Part shown: in pieces, positions 1-11,970 of the stretch | Layout: the number at the start of each line of letters is the position of its first letter | Numbering within the stretch: position 1 is the stretch's first letter | Assembly (NCBI RefSeq): GCF_918797505.1 | Contig: NC_092794.1 | Coordinates: 33,904,122-33,968,121 of the forward strand | DNA from: Bemisia tabaci | Lineage: Eukaryota > Arthropoda > Insecta > Hemiptera > Aleyrodidae | Direction of reading: 5' to 3' | Length of the DNA stretch: 64,000 nt | Notes under the pieces: generated by a model | Database searches by the model: none | Seen by the model: only the letters and a program-made list of their open reading frames with translations | What the model was told of the DNA's origin: nothing | Program-made: the position numbers and the translations under genes

Positions 1-209
1 TCGAAAACACAAGAAAATGCGGAAACAAGGCTAAAATACAAAACACAAAGGCAGGACGTTTCGGTACCTTCCGGCACCATTATATCAACTGCTAAAATAG
101 AATTAAAAATAAAAAAGAAATTAAAATAAAAACCAGCAAACGGCGTTACATGGTGAAATTGTCATTGAAATGAGACTGCAGTGATAACAGAATAAACAAC
201 AAGGTACGT

Positions 210-533
210 TAGAGTACATAGAGTCGTAATGTAAATGGGAAAGCTGGCGCCATGTTCTGCTCGACGAATTCCGAGCTCGGTGTGCGCCGAGTTCGGGTCG
301 CTTTTTCGATACATTTTCGATCCAAAATGGCGGTGTGGAATACGTAGTAATTCCTATCTCCTTTGTTGTTGTTGTTGTTGTCGTCGGATGGCCGGGTACC
401 CGTGTATCGCGAACAATCGATTATGTATCGAAAAGTGACCCGGCGTCACACAGGAGTCTCGGAATTCGGGACATGGAAAATGCTTAAAAGTGGCGCCAGC
501 TCTCCCAATTACATTACGACTCTATGTACTCTA
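210..533. mobile_element. Hairpin MITE with TA at both ends
   Basis: The two halves are inverted copies: roughly 210-320 pairs with 424-533, leaving a loop near 321-423. The outer 40 bases match almost perfectly (GAGTACATAGAGTCGTAATG at the left and its complement at the right) and both ends are bounded by TA at 210-211 and 532-533. A TA target and a terminal palindrome fit a non-autonomous Tc1/mariner-type MITE; that family assignment is inference. The short reading frames inside, including a Leu/Cys-run frame from a GTT microsatellite near 363-380, are by-products and not genes. Confidence 0.7.
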
Positions 534-1430
534 TGCTCAAAAACGATACTACGGCACAGATGAACATTTCGTTTGAGGTGTCGTTCTATCCAACCCCTGT
601 GCACTGGGATACTACTACACAATATTCAACATGACCGACAACAATCCGCCAAAATACATGTAGCGTCCAACCCACCTCCAAACTAGGGGCTTCAAAGAGG
701 CTCATCGATGGAACTGTTGACTGTTGCCTTTCAAAGATCATCGGGCCAACGATCTTTGGAGGTAACCGATGTGTTTGAGATACGTCACGGATCAGATCTT
801 GAAATTTTCAATGAATTCCTTTCAGAAATGGCTGAGGAATAGAAGAATTGATGCCAGTTTGAGAGGCCCAGTTTGTAAGTGGGCTGGACGCTTGTACCTG
901 GACGGAATTCTAACGATTTGTTAACAACGCAGCGTGTTTATATTCACAATTTCCTTGCGTTGAAAAGGCTCCGCTTTGGTTGACCTTGTGCTCCCGATTG
1001 CGATCCGCGCACGGAAGCGTCGGCTATGTTGGGTAGGTATTGCTATATTGCGAAAGGGTTGAATGGAACGACTCCTCTTACGAAATGTTCACATTTGCTG
1101 TAGTGTCGTTTTTGGAGCGGGAGGTTCAAAGAATGCAAATTCCTTAGGTACATAGATTGTGAAGTTAGGAGTGCATTTCAAACTTTGCCAATAAGCTCAT
1201 CGTGATTCTTGAGACATTTACTGATAGAAATAACTCTTATTTTTGCTCTAGCAAACGTTTGCGACAGGGTCTCGAGTTTTTCCATTTTTCTGAAAAAGCC
1301 TTGATTTCAGAGCAAAACTCCACGTTACCGATCTGAAATAAGCTCGTGCTCAATTCCGTTTCAGAAAATGTGCGAGGGACTTCATTGGCCGTGACCCGCC
1401 CGCGGCAACTCCAAAATGAGGGGGAGAGGC
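534..1430. other. Unassigned intergenic sequence
   Basis: No reading frame of convincing length, RNA gene or repeat structure is visible in these 0.9 kb. Base composition is ordinary for the window. Confidence 0.5.
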
Positions 1431-2316
1431 ATTAGGGTGCGGCTTATTTTCGTCATGTCGGAAGATTGACGAGGTCCGGGTGGCAATCGGTGCTATCTAT
1501 GAAAATAATAGGCTGTATTAAATTTGCGCCAATTTGAAGCTTTTTCAGCTGATTCTCAAAGGGATCAAAACTGCGGGGCAAAATTACATTGGTATTAAAT
1601 GGGCGGAAAAACGCTTGATCTGCGAAAATGCGCTTAAATTAAGCAAACCTGACCAGCTCTAAGAGAGGCATCTAGGAGCCCATTCAAAACGAGAAAATCA
1701 CACTTTTGACCCATGGGTGTGGGTAGGGAGGATCACTCGAGCGTAAGATAAAATATATACACCAATTTCGTTAAAGGCTCGAGTAAATAGTATGGAAGGC
1801 AACATTGTAAAGGGCTTACCTAGTATAGCTCTCAAGGGCTAAAGCAACTATTATACATTATTTCTCATCAAGTTGTGAGATACATTTGCCTCTTTAACCT
1901 CAGAACACTTATTTTGAGTTCAATCAGAAAGTCTTAAAAGCGATCACTTAGCTGCAGGCGCGGCGCCTCAAAACCGGCTACGCCGTGACCCCCCTGTGCC
2001 CATTCATGGATCAAAAGTGTGATTTTCTCGTTTCGAATGGGCGCCTAGATGCCTCTCTGCGAGCTGGTCAGGTTTTCTTCATTTAAGCGCATTTTAGATC
2101 CAAAAAACGCATTTTCGCAGATCAAGCGTTTTTCCGCCCATTTAAACCAATGTAATTTTGCCCCGTAGTTTTGATCCCTTTGAGCATCAGCTAAAAAAGC
2201 TTCAAATTTTCTCAAATTAATACAGCCTATTCTTTTTATAGGTAGCACCGATTGCCACCCGAACTTACCCGGACCTCGTCGATTTTCCGACATGACGAAA
2301 ATGAGCCGCACACTAG
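1431..2316. mobile_element. Fold-back element, ~300-bp arms
   Basis: Bases 1431-1715 are repeated in inverted form at 2012-2316 with moderate divergence, including several small indels. Shared landmarks are TCGTCATGTCGG near 1450 with its complement near 2290, and the AAATCACACTTTTGA stretch near 1695 with its complement near 2015. The spacer of about 300 bases is unrelated to the arms. An 88-codon minus frame (2045-2311) lies wholly inside one arm, has no counterpart in the other, and is not credible as a gene. Arm divergence suggests an old insertion. Confidence 0.7.
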
Positions 2317-3150
2317 GGACGCATCAAGTGTCAAAATATCTCAACTTTCCACGCAAATCAGCGTTTTGCCGCGATTTCTTGCCGATAGCGCGGAGTAGGG
2401 TAGTAATATCATATGATTTTTTACCCCTATAAACCGTAAAAACCCCAAAAAACTTTAGATTTAAAAGGATAAAGAATCCAACCGTTGTCTTAAACTTAGT
2501 AGACCAAAGTTTCTTGTTTCTTATAACAAAAATGAAAAATTATACTTCACCGTAGATATAAGCCCTTTGATGAATGAGCGATGCAACAGTCACGACTTGT
2601 GTGTACCTATGTGAAGCGTTATTAGGAGGTTACGAGGTCTCTTTTCTTCACCTATTTGCATCTTTTATCGAAACTAAAAAAAGGAGGTATGGATTGTTCT
2701 GAGCCTTCTACGTGCTTCAAAGCGATATGAAATGGGTCAGTCTATTTAAGATTTCATTTTGCTGTTACCGCTACTTTTTTCACAAAACCAACCCAGTGGT
2801 ATGGTGTTTTGCACATCAATCCTCATGAAAATTTTGCGCTGAATCCGAATCCGTGCTTAAATTGCAGGAATTTTCTTTTTGTATAGCTCAAATTTGATCT
2901 GAAATGCTGAATTTGTCATTACCGTAACCTGTTACCGGTCGAAAGTCTTAACTTCATCGCTGAATTCAAGCAAATATATACAAAGTCACAGGCTTCTGAA
3001 ATCAAATATGGCTTCAGCATACTTTGAATTGATAATTCTTTCTTTTTAGTGTTATATTTTCCTCTAAGTCTTCGAAAAAATTGCCATCTTGTGCTTGTTA
3101 CTGGATTCGGTGTCATTACCGTAACCCCTTGTTTTGGAGCAAACTTCGGC
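2317..3150. other. Unassigned sequence with scattered motif
   Basis: No gene is recognisable. The motif ATTACCGTAAC appears near 2919 and 3114, the first of a series that becomes dense at 3461-3510. Confidence 0.4.
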
Positions 3151-3460
3151 TGCTAGGCAACAGCACCAGCTCGAACTTACATTCGTTGATGTTTGTTTTG
3201 GAAGAAGGACCCATGGTGAGTAGCTCTCTATTTTTTACTTAATCATAAAGTAATATTCGTTCACTTTACAGTGATGAATTGAGTTTTGTCCAACTCTCAG
3301 CTGCCATTACCGTTACCATATAAAAATCCACCAAGGATTGAAAAAATCATCAAACCTACTACATTTATGAACGCATGGCATTAAACCAACCTCAAATATG
3401 AAATCTCACCTTCCTACAACAAGCCCATGTCTTTTTTTGGCGCGAAATGTGAATGTTTCT

Positions 3461-3540
3461 CATTACCGTAACCATCATTACCGTAACCGTAACCATCATT
3501 ACCGTAACTTCCACCCAGACCGTCTAGGGTGTACGGTAAT
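3461..3540 (+). repeat. Short tandem ATTACCGTAACC repeats
   Basis: Several near-identical copies of CATTACCGTAACC lie in tandem at 3461-3510, with an inverted copy (ACGGTAAT) at 3533-3540. Isolated copies also occur at about 2919, 3114 and 3305, so the motif is locally enriched over 600 bases. What it does is unknown; a degenerate microsatellite is the simplest reading. Confidence 0.6.
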
Positions 3541-3691
3541 GATGCAAGAGTTTCGGTTATGACCAACTATCTTTTTTAATGAATCTATAGCGGCCTTTTT
3601 TAGTTTTTTAGGAATAATTTCAGTTGCTTGAGATTACCTTGAAATATATCTCTGTCTTTTCCTTGTCCACAGACGTTTTAATTGGAGAAAA

Positions 3692-3844
3692 ATGTCAACC
3701 CCATATGAGAAATGGTTTCAGAACTTACAAGAAAAACTGAAAGTCAGTCAGTTTAAATCAGTACAAGAAAATGGCCCATCAGATACCACCAGCAATACCG
3801 TCCCGTCCTGCCCAGAAAGTATACATCAATACGATCCGAGATAG
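3692..3844 (+). CDS. Possible 50-aa protein on a spliced exon
   Basis: I do not recognise this product. A pyrimidine-rich tract followed by CAG at 3670-3672 looks like a genuine 3' splice site. A matching donor, ATG|GTGAGT, is seen at 3213-3221, suggesting an untranslated first exon before about 3215. The frame is open from the acceptor and its first ATG is at 3692; it ends at TAG 3842-3844. The hydrophilic product begins MSTPYEKW, has a Lys/Gln-rich first half and a Ser/Thr/Pro-rich second half, with no motif or membrane segment. An AATAAA lies 160 bases downstream. It could be a small host gene, the last exon of a longer one, or transposon debris. Low-to-moderate confidence rests on the splice and polyadenylation signals, not on homology. 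Confidence 0.3.
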   Translation: MSTPYEKWFQNLQEKLKVSQFKSVQENGPSDTTSNTVPSCPESIHQYDPR

Positions 3845-4002
3845 TCTTATACTATTTATTGCTAGTTTTGCTAGTTAAAAGTTCTATTTTCTCTTGACTA
3901 TTATTATGATTATTTTGTTTGGAGATCTCACTAAAGATATTTTTGTTTAAGTTACCTACATTTCTTCTCAAAGAAATGTTCTCTTTTGCATATAGGTGGT
4001 TA

Positions 4003-4008
4003 AATAAA
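4003..4008 (+). promoter_or_regulatory. Candidate polyadenylation signal
   Basis: An AATAAA hexamer sits about 160 bases after the stop of the possible small exon, followed by T-rich sequence as is usual downstream of cleavage sites. Taken alone, the hexamer is common in AT-rich DNA. Confidence 0.3.
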
Positions 4009-4546
4009 GTCCTATTTTTCCTCTTTTATAATTATTTTGTTTAGTGATCTCATTAGAGATACTCATTTAATGTGAAATTGGTTGATTTCTACCATTCCTT
4101 TTACTATTTATTTATTTCAATGATTTGGTTTGGTCATTTTTTTTCGATTCAAGTCTTACAAATACGACCTAACCCAACTGAATCATTTCTTTCTAAATTG
4201 TATGGCAGCTGCCTACAGTTGAACAAAAATGACGTCTTAAAAACTTCAAGAGTGTTTAGAAGATTTATAGTTGAGAAAAATTTAGTGAAAGCGTAAAATA
4301 TGTAGAAAATTATATTAGGTACATGGAAAAAAACAAAATGTAGAAAACAAGAATTTTAAATTTTGGATTTTAAGTTCTGAACTGAGAACGCAGACAAAGA
4401 CCTCCCTAATGCCAGAGTCTGAATAGGTATCATCGATAGGTAGGTATCGGTGTTGGATTTTGAGCGTCTCTGCAGGAATCAGCAGCGATGAATTTGACCA
4501 TTAGTTTCATAGTCATCTCTTTTCTCGATTATTTCCAGCCTTCCAA
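4009..4546. other. Unassigned AT-rich sequence
   Basis: A 74-codon plus-strand frame at 4072-4296 is open, but it is rich in Phe/Tyr/Leu as expected from AT-rich DNA and I see no domain. Nothing else is supported. Confidence 0.35.
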
Positions 4547-5509
4547 CCCTGCTAAAAAAGAGTGTGTTAGCATATTGATAGCAATGTGTTAGTATTAAGT
4601 TTTTAAGCATAATACTGAGAAACGTAGTGTTAGCAATATCTTGGTACTATACCAGCTATACGTGAGAATTAAGTTCGTTAGTGATACACTAAATGATTAT
4701 ATCCTAGCCATATGTGTGTTATATGTTAGCATCAAGTTGGTCAACATTATACTAGTGTTACACTCAGAAGTGTAATGCTAACCGTATACGAGTTATATGT
4801 TAGCATTAAGCTGGTCAGCATTATACTAGTATTATACTCATTAGTGTGATGCCAGCATTACACTAATGAGTGTATAACTGTGTGATGAGTGTATACCAGT
4901 CACGGCCACCAGATGGCGCCGTGCTCTTCAATGTGCGATTCCAGTTTTCTCTGGGCCCAAGCCTGTCTCGGATGCATGGTTTTTGTCTCGTTATTCTTCT
5001 CACTTGCTAAGGAGTTTATGATTTACTTCTAGAGATTTCACTTTTTTTTTTTTAATATGTATATTTGAGAAGTTATAGGAAGTTAAAAGTTGCGCTCTCT
5101 TTTTCACAGCTTCATATCAATATACTTGGGCATACCTGAGAAATCTAACTCAGCAACGGTACGATCGGTACCTAAAACAGGGTTGAACTCGGCTGCAAAA
5201 GTCTCACCGCGGAATAAGGGCATAATGTACCCTCGTCCTCTCTTTGTGGCCTCAGCACCACCCTCGCGGGACCGTCTTTTTAAGGATGACGGTACATTGG
5301 TATTTAGGCATATGCTAGCTAGTAAAATGCTAGTTTAGTGAAGTGTCAAGATAATACTGCTGCGTGTAGAATTAGTATAATGCCAAAGTAATGCAAGCAC
5401 TACACTCGTGAGTGTATAGCTAGTGTAATGCTAGCATTAGTGCGAATCACAATATACTAGCTATACACTCACACGTGTAATGCTAGCATTACACTCATTT
5501 TTAGCAGGG
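4547..5509. mobile_element. TIR element with CCCTGCTAAAAA ends
   Basis: CCCTGCTAAAAA opens the element at 4547 and its exact complement closes it at 5498-5509. Just inside both ends are many short inverted segments built from AGTGTAATGCTAGCATTACAC-like words (4560-4900 and 5300-5500). The centre (about 5040-5340) is unrelated and holds an 82-codon frame that looks fortuitous. No target-site duplication is evident. The same terminal word recurs at 63373-63384. The superfamily is not determined, and no transposase is present, so it is non-autonomous. Confidence 0.6.
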
Positions 5510-5589
5510 AAGCACTGAGAAGGCTCTTCTCCTATGAACATTTATTAAGGTAAGCGAACTATATAAAAAAAGGCCATATTATAAAATTT

Positions 5590-5995
5590 CACTGAACATT
5601 CCCTGGTAAAAGTGTTCCATGCGCATTTGCATGGAAATCGATTTGTTTCCATGAAAGTCGCATAGAAGTCAAATCATTTCCATGTAACTTGCACGATTTA
5701 AAAAAAAATTAAATTAAGTAAGTATAAAATTAAAACAAAGTAAAGAAAAATAAAGAAAAAAATAAAGTAAAGGGGAAAAAAGCAAGTAAAAAAATATAAC
5801 AATGGCTTTGATTTCCGCGCATTGTGGAACTCAAGCAATTTCCAAGCGGCACGAAAACGTCATCGTTTCCATGCAGTCTACATGGAAATTTCATCCTTTC
5901 CATGAAATCTGCATGGAACTGCAATCCTTGCCGTGTAGTCTGCATGGAAATCTTATCTTTGCCATGCAATAAGCATGGAATCATTACCACCACTA
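5590..5995. repeat. Degenerate CATGGAAA repeats and A-rich tract
   Basis: Words of the type TTTCCATGNANNCTGCATGGAAAT recur about every 35-40 bases at 5625-5690 and 5860-5985. An A/G-rich tract of AATAAAGTAAA words (5700-5790) separates the two blocks. Similar TTTCCATG words appear again at 35265-35360. Overlapping frames on both strands are repeat by-products. Confidence 0.5.
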
Positions 5996-6093
5996 TATTT
6001 GAAGTGCATTAAAAAGTGAATAAAGGAAAACTATGTTGAATTATATAAAAAAACTAGTCGTGATTAGCTCGCTTTGCGAGCTGACACGTCTAG

Positions 6094-8127
6094 TCCCGCA
6101 TATTCCCAAACCCCGCGTGAAATGTGAAAAATCTAGCCCGTCCTCAAAATCTTTATCCGCTGCCTTCTGAGCCCTCCCGCGGTCGGCATGGCTTTGGGCA
6201 CTGCGGCCATCCTTTCTCCTTTCTCCCGTCTGATTGTCTCTTCAACCCTCCGAAATGAATGGGGGTGACCTCACGGTCCACTCTTTTTGTTTTCCGGATA
6301 ACATCGTCTTCCTCCTCAAAACAAGCCCTTCGCAGAGTTGTCACATGATGAGCGCATTTTTAAATGCACCATTGACTAGTTCAAGAAAAACCGTGATTAT
6401 TCGATTCACTTGGGTTGATTTTTTTCAGGTCAGAGTCAAGTCATACCCTGTCTCTTCCGAAATGGATTTCAAATAACGAACATCGATGATATTGATGCAG
6501 GCGGCGTGTTGCCTCCTAATTTATCAGTGTCCGAGGGATGTTCGTGCCTGATTGGATTCATTACAATGTTTCCAAACACCGCGAAAAAAGTGATCAACCT
6601 TGCTTTAAAACATCATTTTCATTTGAAATTTCAGTATTTACAAGTTTACAAACTCACTAGATGGCGCAAGTATACTTGCCGCCAGCGTCCGCGTGCCCAA
6701 GTCTCAGGCTGGTTTTCACGACCTCTCGAGCTTGGTAGCAGTTAATTCAGGAGGCTGCGCTGCACTAAGGATGGCCCAACAAGGCCGAAACGCGTCTGCA
6801 GTTGCCTTCCTGAATGGACGTAACTAGTGTTGCTCCAAACAGCATATCTCACAGAGGGAAATTTGTGCTCGAATGAACTTTTCCCTCTGTATTGAGATTT
6901 TCAGCTTTATGCTGAATTCTTTGACGCACGTTGGCAAAACAAACTCCAACATTTATAGGTTTCTGCCCTTATTCATTGAATATTAATGTCCAGTCTCTGA
7001 AACGACGAAGTTGAATGATGAACTTTTTTGGGGAACATTTTTATTTTTCATGTAAATTTCTATTCCTCTTTAATGGGGTTTTAATATCTCTCTTATTGGT
7101 TCGGGTGAGACACCAAGTGCATATTCATCCTCGCAAATGCAGAGACTTTTTTTTATAACTCTTCTTCACCACCTACGAATATTCATTGTTTATCCTTTCA
7201 AGCAAGGTGATAGGTTCTGCACAGAGCTATAAGTAAAAGAAAGGAAATATTTGAAAGAAAGAAAAAAAAAAAATTACTTGAATTTTTCGTCAAGAATACT
7301 GCTCTTGAATCAAGAATAAGATCACTTGAATAAAGCCGAATCCTGCTTGATATGAGCGGCTTCCTTCTCAAAGTACGCATTTTGCAGCTTAAGTCAAGAG
7401 AAATCTCCTCTCAGAGGCAAATTCAAGAATATTTCTTCTTACATGGTAATCTTTTTTCCAGTGCAGAAGTTCCGCAAATTCCACTAATTAAAGAGGCTTG
7501 TGAGATGCATATGCATTGCACTGCTTTAAAAATGTTCCGAGAATTTTCCATCAGAAATGTTTTTTACAAAGAACAAAACGGCAGGCATAGTCAATAGACA
7601 AGTTTATTCATCATGTGATCAACGAAGGTGACGGCATGACTCTACATTGCGAAATTTTCTGCATTAAAAAATATTTTCACTGCACATAATTGAGGCATTT
7701 TTCGGTGAAAGAGCGTATGAGACGTCCAATGCTGCTAAGATTGTGTAACGTAGTTTTCTATCCGACTGTTTTGCTATTAATTTTTCGTTGATTCTGCTCC
7801 AAGTTTTTCCTGGTTGTAAGGACGTACATTTACTGTGAATGAATTTCATTTGCCGCGAACGCTATGAAACTTGCGCAATCATAGCAGCATTGCAAGCTCC
7901 ATTCGCCATTTTGCCGAAAAAGTCCTCAAATTCTGTTTTTAAAAATATTTTCACTGCATAGAAAAAGCAAAAATTGGAACCTAGGTTTGTTCGAAAGACG
8001 AGGGACCAGCCTGAGCCGAGCCGAGCCGCGTCGCGGCCGGTGCGGAGGAGTCTCAGACCCGCAAAAGGGGCTGCGGTTGGGGTCTAAACTGGATTTCACA
8101 TTCAACGCGGGGTTTGGGAATATGCAG
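6094..8127. mobile_element. 2.0-kb TIR element inside the cassette unit
   Basis: The flanks ...CACGTCTAG (to 6093) and CCGGGGAGTG... (from 8128) are contiguous in sister units at 53517 and 54671, so this block is an insertion. Its ends are inverted repeats of about 36 bases, GCATATTCCCAAACCCCGCG at 6098 and the complement ending at 8125. A short AG may be duplicated. The interior holds several 60-90 codon frames on both strands (for example 6234-6476 and 7352-7597), none with a recognisable domain, so no transposase is called. A GC-rich stretch at 7990-8100 contrasts with AT-rich surroundings. Confidence 0.65.
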
Positions 8128-8230
8128 CCGGGGAGTGCCCCTGGACCCCAGTTCTACGCTTCGCGACGAACTTGCGACTCGCTCCGCGAGCCGCCACCGC
8201 CCCGCACAGTTTTTAACATTGATGAGGAGA
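8128..8230 (+). repeat. GC-rich hairpin cassette, second half
   Basis: This is the part of the cassette after the first insertion: a CGGGG/CCCC-type hairpin, a GCTTCGCGACGAAC segment and a CTCGCTCCGCGAG hairpin. It matches 53560-53640 and 54715-54780 almost base for base. Confidence 0.7.
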
Positions 8231-8487
8231 CAACATCTATGTCTTAATCTTCTTTTTCACCAAGTTTTACAGAAATTGATGTTCTAGGAGTCCGGACCGC
8301 GTTTTCGTGCGGGGCCGCCATCTTGGATTTGGAAATGTTGAAAATCTGACCAAAAATGCGAGTTTTCCGTCAAAATACACCTCCTAATACCGAATTTCAC
8401 AAAAATCGATGGATCGGAAGCCAAGATAACAACTTAGACCACGATCGCCATTTTTGATTTTTGAATTTTGAAAATCGGACCTAAAAT

Positions 8488-11150
8488 GAGCTTGTTCAGC
8501 AATTCGTAATTCTCGCATTTTTGGAAACTAGAGAGTGCACAGAGTTCACAGGAATTTTCCCCGATTTTTTTGAGCAATATTAACCCACGAAATACGAGTC
8601 CAAAAGTCCGTATTTTGGGCTCCCATTTAAACGCGCGCTGCTTGGCCCATCTCAAAATGGCGCCCATTATCTCCGTCCGGCGGTGGCCACACTTTTGACC
8701 CGGCGTGCCAGCGAGGTACCTCTGCATGCCTCTGCCGTGTGTGGGTCGTGTAAACAAACGAAGATTGATAACACAAATGATCCAAACAACTCGAAATCTC
8801 TTAATTTTAATTAACTTAAATCCATTTTCGACTTCAACCAAGCATTTGGCAATAATATTCATCGTATTTTACAACCAGGAGCCACGGCCTATCGGCTCAT
8901 TTTAAGGTGCATTCTGAAAATCAGTCTTACAAGTCCAGTGTCCAAATCCAGACTTTCTTCTTTTACTTTTTTTTGACCATTCTCTTTTCATTTTCGCCTC
9001 AAATCAAATGTTTTGCAGTTTCTTTGTCTTAAGTATGTGGTCCTGAATTCATTCAAGAGTTAGAAGTTCACCATTTATTTAGTATTATAAGCCTTTTGAC
9101 CTCTCAAGCTTTACCGATATGATCTCATGTAGTTCAAGGTTTCTTTGGCCCAAACCAAGTGATTACACATCTGATGTGTGTCATATGGCTCTTCAAATTC
9201 GCAGTTTAGAACTAAATCAGAGACTACAGTTACTTAATCCAGTTCTGCTCTCTTGTTCAATGTTTTTCATAAGTGTTTGTTCGTGTCTGTTCTTCATAAG
9301 TGACCACTGTAGTGCATATACACAGCTATGCTATCGGTACAGGTATTATTTCTTGTTTTCTTCATTCAGGACTTTCTCTTAAGCGCAATAATTTACCAAA
9401 GAAATTCACCTAGTTGCGTAAATAATTTGGTGTATAGATATTCTGTTACTTAATGTCTCCTTGCGGTGATGCAAAGTTTCTGAGATCTGTCACAAGTGGA
9501 TTTTGCATTTAGACGGTCACTCTTGTCTGATAAAATTACTGCTCTAGCAGCTTCAAATTTATACTTTGATCTCTGATTCATCACTAAATGACACTCATGC
9601 GGTGTGATTTATCTTTAATCAGTTCAAAGCTATTTCGACAATGAATCATCAAAGGTCCGATCGAAGAAGGAATTTTCTGGTGAGTGCTGCGGCTGAACCA
9701 ACATCACAACTCAACTTTCAAAAGCATCAACTTATAAAAATTTATCAGGAAGTGGTAATGGTAAGAGGAAATCATGGTAGTGCACGCTTCTTTCATAAGC
9801 AAATTGTGCGCTTAAAATTTCAAAATCTACTCACCTGCATGTATATTTGAAGAGGAATACGACATGATATGTAGCAGGCTACACTTCATCTATGAATAAT
9901 ACGTAAATTTGCCTTGAGAGCATTCTTAGGAAACTTCCACAATTTTTAGTTTTGTTCCTGGGAGAAAATTTTGAGATGACTCTGCTGGTATTCCCAGGGT
10001 CTTTTCAGAAATTTTGTACTTCATAGGTATCATCAAATACTTAAGTATCAACAGATATTGTACAAGACAGAAAATTTATTTGAGGATTCCTGCTAGTATG
10101 TTGTGTTTCCTGCAGCAACAAGGCTCATCATATTTCATGGAATGAACTAATCAAAAACTACTTACTAACCTACAGCTTCGTCAGTTTCTTGTCTTTCTAG
10201 AGTGAAGAAATTATTTTTTTTCTCTCTATTTAAGAATTCAGGGTGAATCAAACCTGTCCAACAAAAATTTTAATAAAGTCCCTTTGTTCAGAAACACCTA
10301 AGAATCATTTCAATGGTAAAGTTGCCGACCATTCTTGTTAAAAGTCCGAAAGTCGGCTGGTTTACTGAATTTCTCAGGTACAGACGGATGGAAGGATTTT
10401 GAAAAGACATAGAATTACATCCTCCCATACGAATAAGTCAGGAACATGGCCATATGACACACATCAGATGTGTAATCACTTGGTTTGGGCCAAAGAAACC
10501 TTGAACTACATGAGATCATATCGGTAAAGCTTGAGAGGTCAAAAGGCTTATAATACTAAATAAATGGTGAACTTCTAACTCTTGAATGAATTCAGGACCA
10601 CATACTTAAGACAAAGAAACTGCAAAACATTTGATTTGAGGCGAAAATGAAAAGAGAATGGTCAAAAAAAAGTAAAAGAAGAAAGTCTGGATTTGGACAC
10701 TGGACTTGTAAGACTGATTTTCAGAATGCACCTTAAAATGAGCCGATAGGCCGTGGCTCCTGGTTGTAAAATACGATGAATATTATTGCCAAATGCTTGG
10801 TTGAAGTCGAAAATGGATTTAAATTAATTAAAATTATGAGATTTCGAGTTGTTTGGATCATTTGTGTTATCAATCTTCGTTTGTTTACACGACCCACACA
10901 CGGCAGAGGCATGCAGAGGTACCTCGCTGGCATGCCGGGTCAAAAGTGTGGCCACCGCCGGACGGAGATAATGGGCGCCATTTTGAGATGGGCCAAGCAG
11001 CGCGCGTTTAAATGGGAGCCCAAAATACGGACTTTTGGACTCGTATTTCGTGGGTTAATATTGCTCAAAAAAATCGGGGAAAATTCCTGTGAACTCTGTG
11101 CACTCTCTAGTTTCCAAAAATGCAAGAATTACGAATTGCTGAACAAGCTC
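8488..11150. mobile_element. 2.66-kb palindrome with 702-bp arms
   Basis: Bases 8488-9189 and 10449-11150 are near-identical inverted copies of equal length (702 bases), ending in GAGCTTGTTC and its exact complement. The spacer 9190-10448 is unique here. The ~130-bp repeat it interrupts reads CCTAAAATTCTAATT in uninterrupted copies (11279), whereas here the left flank ends AAAAT and the right starts ATTCT, so AT is duplicated. The 142-codon frame in the left arm (8434-8862, minus) and the 152-codon frame in the right arm (10776-11234, plus) are the same arm sequence read twice. They show no domain and run into the flanking repeats, so I do not call them genes. High arm identity implies a recent origin or gene conversion. 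Confidence 0.8.
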
Positions 11151-11970
11151 ATTCTAATTTCCCGTCGAAATACACCTCCTAATACCGAGTTTCACGAAAA
11201 TCGATCGATATATGGAAGCGATGTAGCATTTTAGACCACGATCGCCATTTTTTATTATTGAATTTTGAAAATCGGACCTAAAATTCTAATTTCCCGTCGA
11301 AATACACCTCCTAATACCGAGTTTCACAAAAATCGATCGATATCAGGAAGCTATGTAGCATTTTAGACCACGATCGCCATTTTTGATTATTGAATTTTGA
11401 AAATCGGACCTAAAATTCTAATTTCCCGTCGAAATACACCTCCTAATACCGAGTTTCACAAAAATCGATCGATATCAGGAAGCGATGTAGCATTTTAGAC
11501 CACGATCGCCATTTTTGATTTTTGAATTTTGAAAATCGGACATAAAATTCTAATTTCCCGTCGAAATACACCTCCTAATACGAAGTTTCACAAAAATCGA
11601 TCGATATCAGGAAGCGATGTAGCATTTTAGACCACGGCCGCCATCTTGAATTTTTGAATTTTGAAAATCTGACCAAACATTCTAGTTTCCCGTCGAAATA
11701 TACCCCGGATACCGAATTTCACGATAATCGATCGAACAGGAGCCGACTTAGCATTTAAGGCCACGGCCGCCATCTTGGATTTTGAGATTTTGAAAATCCG
11801 ACCAAAAATTCGAGATCCCCATCGAAAAGTACCCCCGGATACCGAGTTTCACGAAAATCGATCGAACAGGAGCCGACTTAGCATATTAGGCCACGGCCGC
11901 CATCTTGGATTTTGAAATTTTTAAAATCCGACCAAAATTTCGAGATCCCCGTTGAAAAATACCTCCGCTG
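11151..11970 (+). repeat. ~130-bp tandem repeats, six copies
   Basis: Copies start with (G)CCGCCATCTTGGATTTT-like words at about 11242, 11370, 11500, 11634, 11766 and 11896. Each continues with TTTGAAAATC, AATTCGAGTTTCCCGTCGAA, ATACCGAGTTTCACGAAAAT and GACTTAGCATTTTAGGCCAC. The first three copies form a tighter subfamily (CGATCGCCATTTTT), showing local amplification. Two more copies lie at 8318 and 8448 on the other side of the palindrome. Confidence 0.85.

Noticed and set aside
235..563. Two overlapping frames with Leu and Cys runs
   Set aside because: They come from a GTT microsatellite in the loop of a hairpin MITE and use overlapping frames; no coding signal.
8434..11234. 142-aa and 152-aa frames that look like a duplicated gene
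   Set aside because: They are the two arms of one palindrome read in mirror image, have no domain, and run into the flanking tandem repeat.
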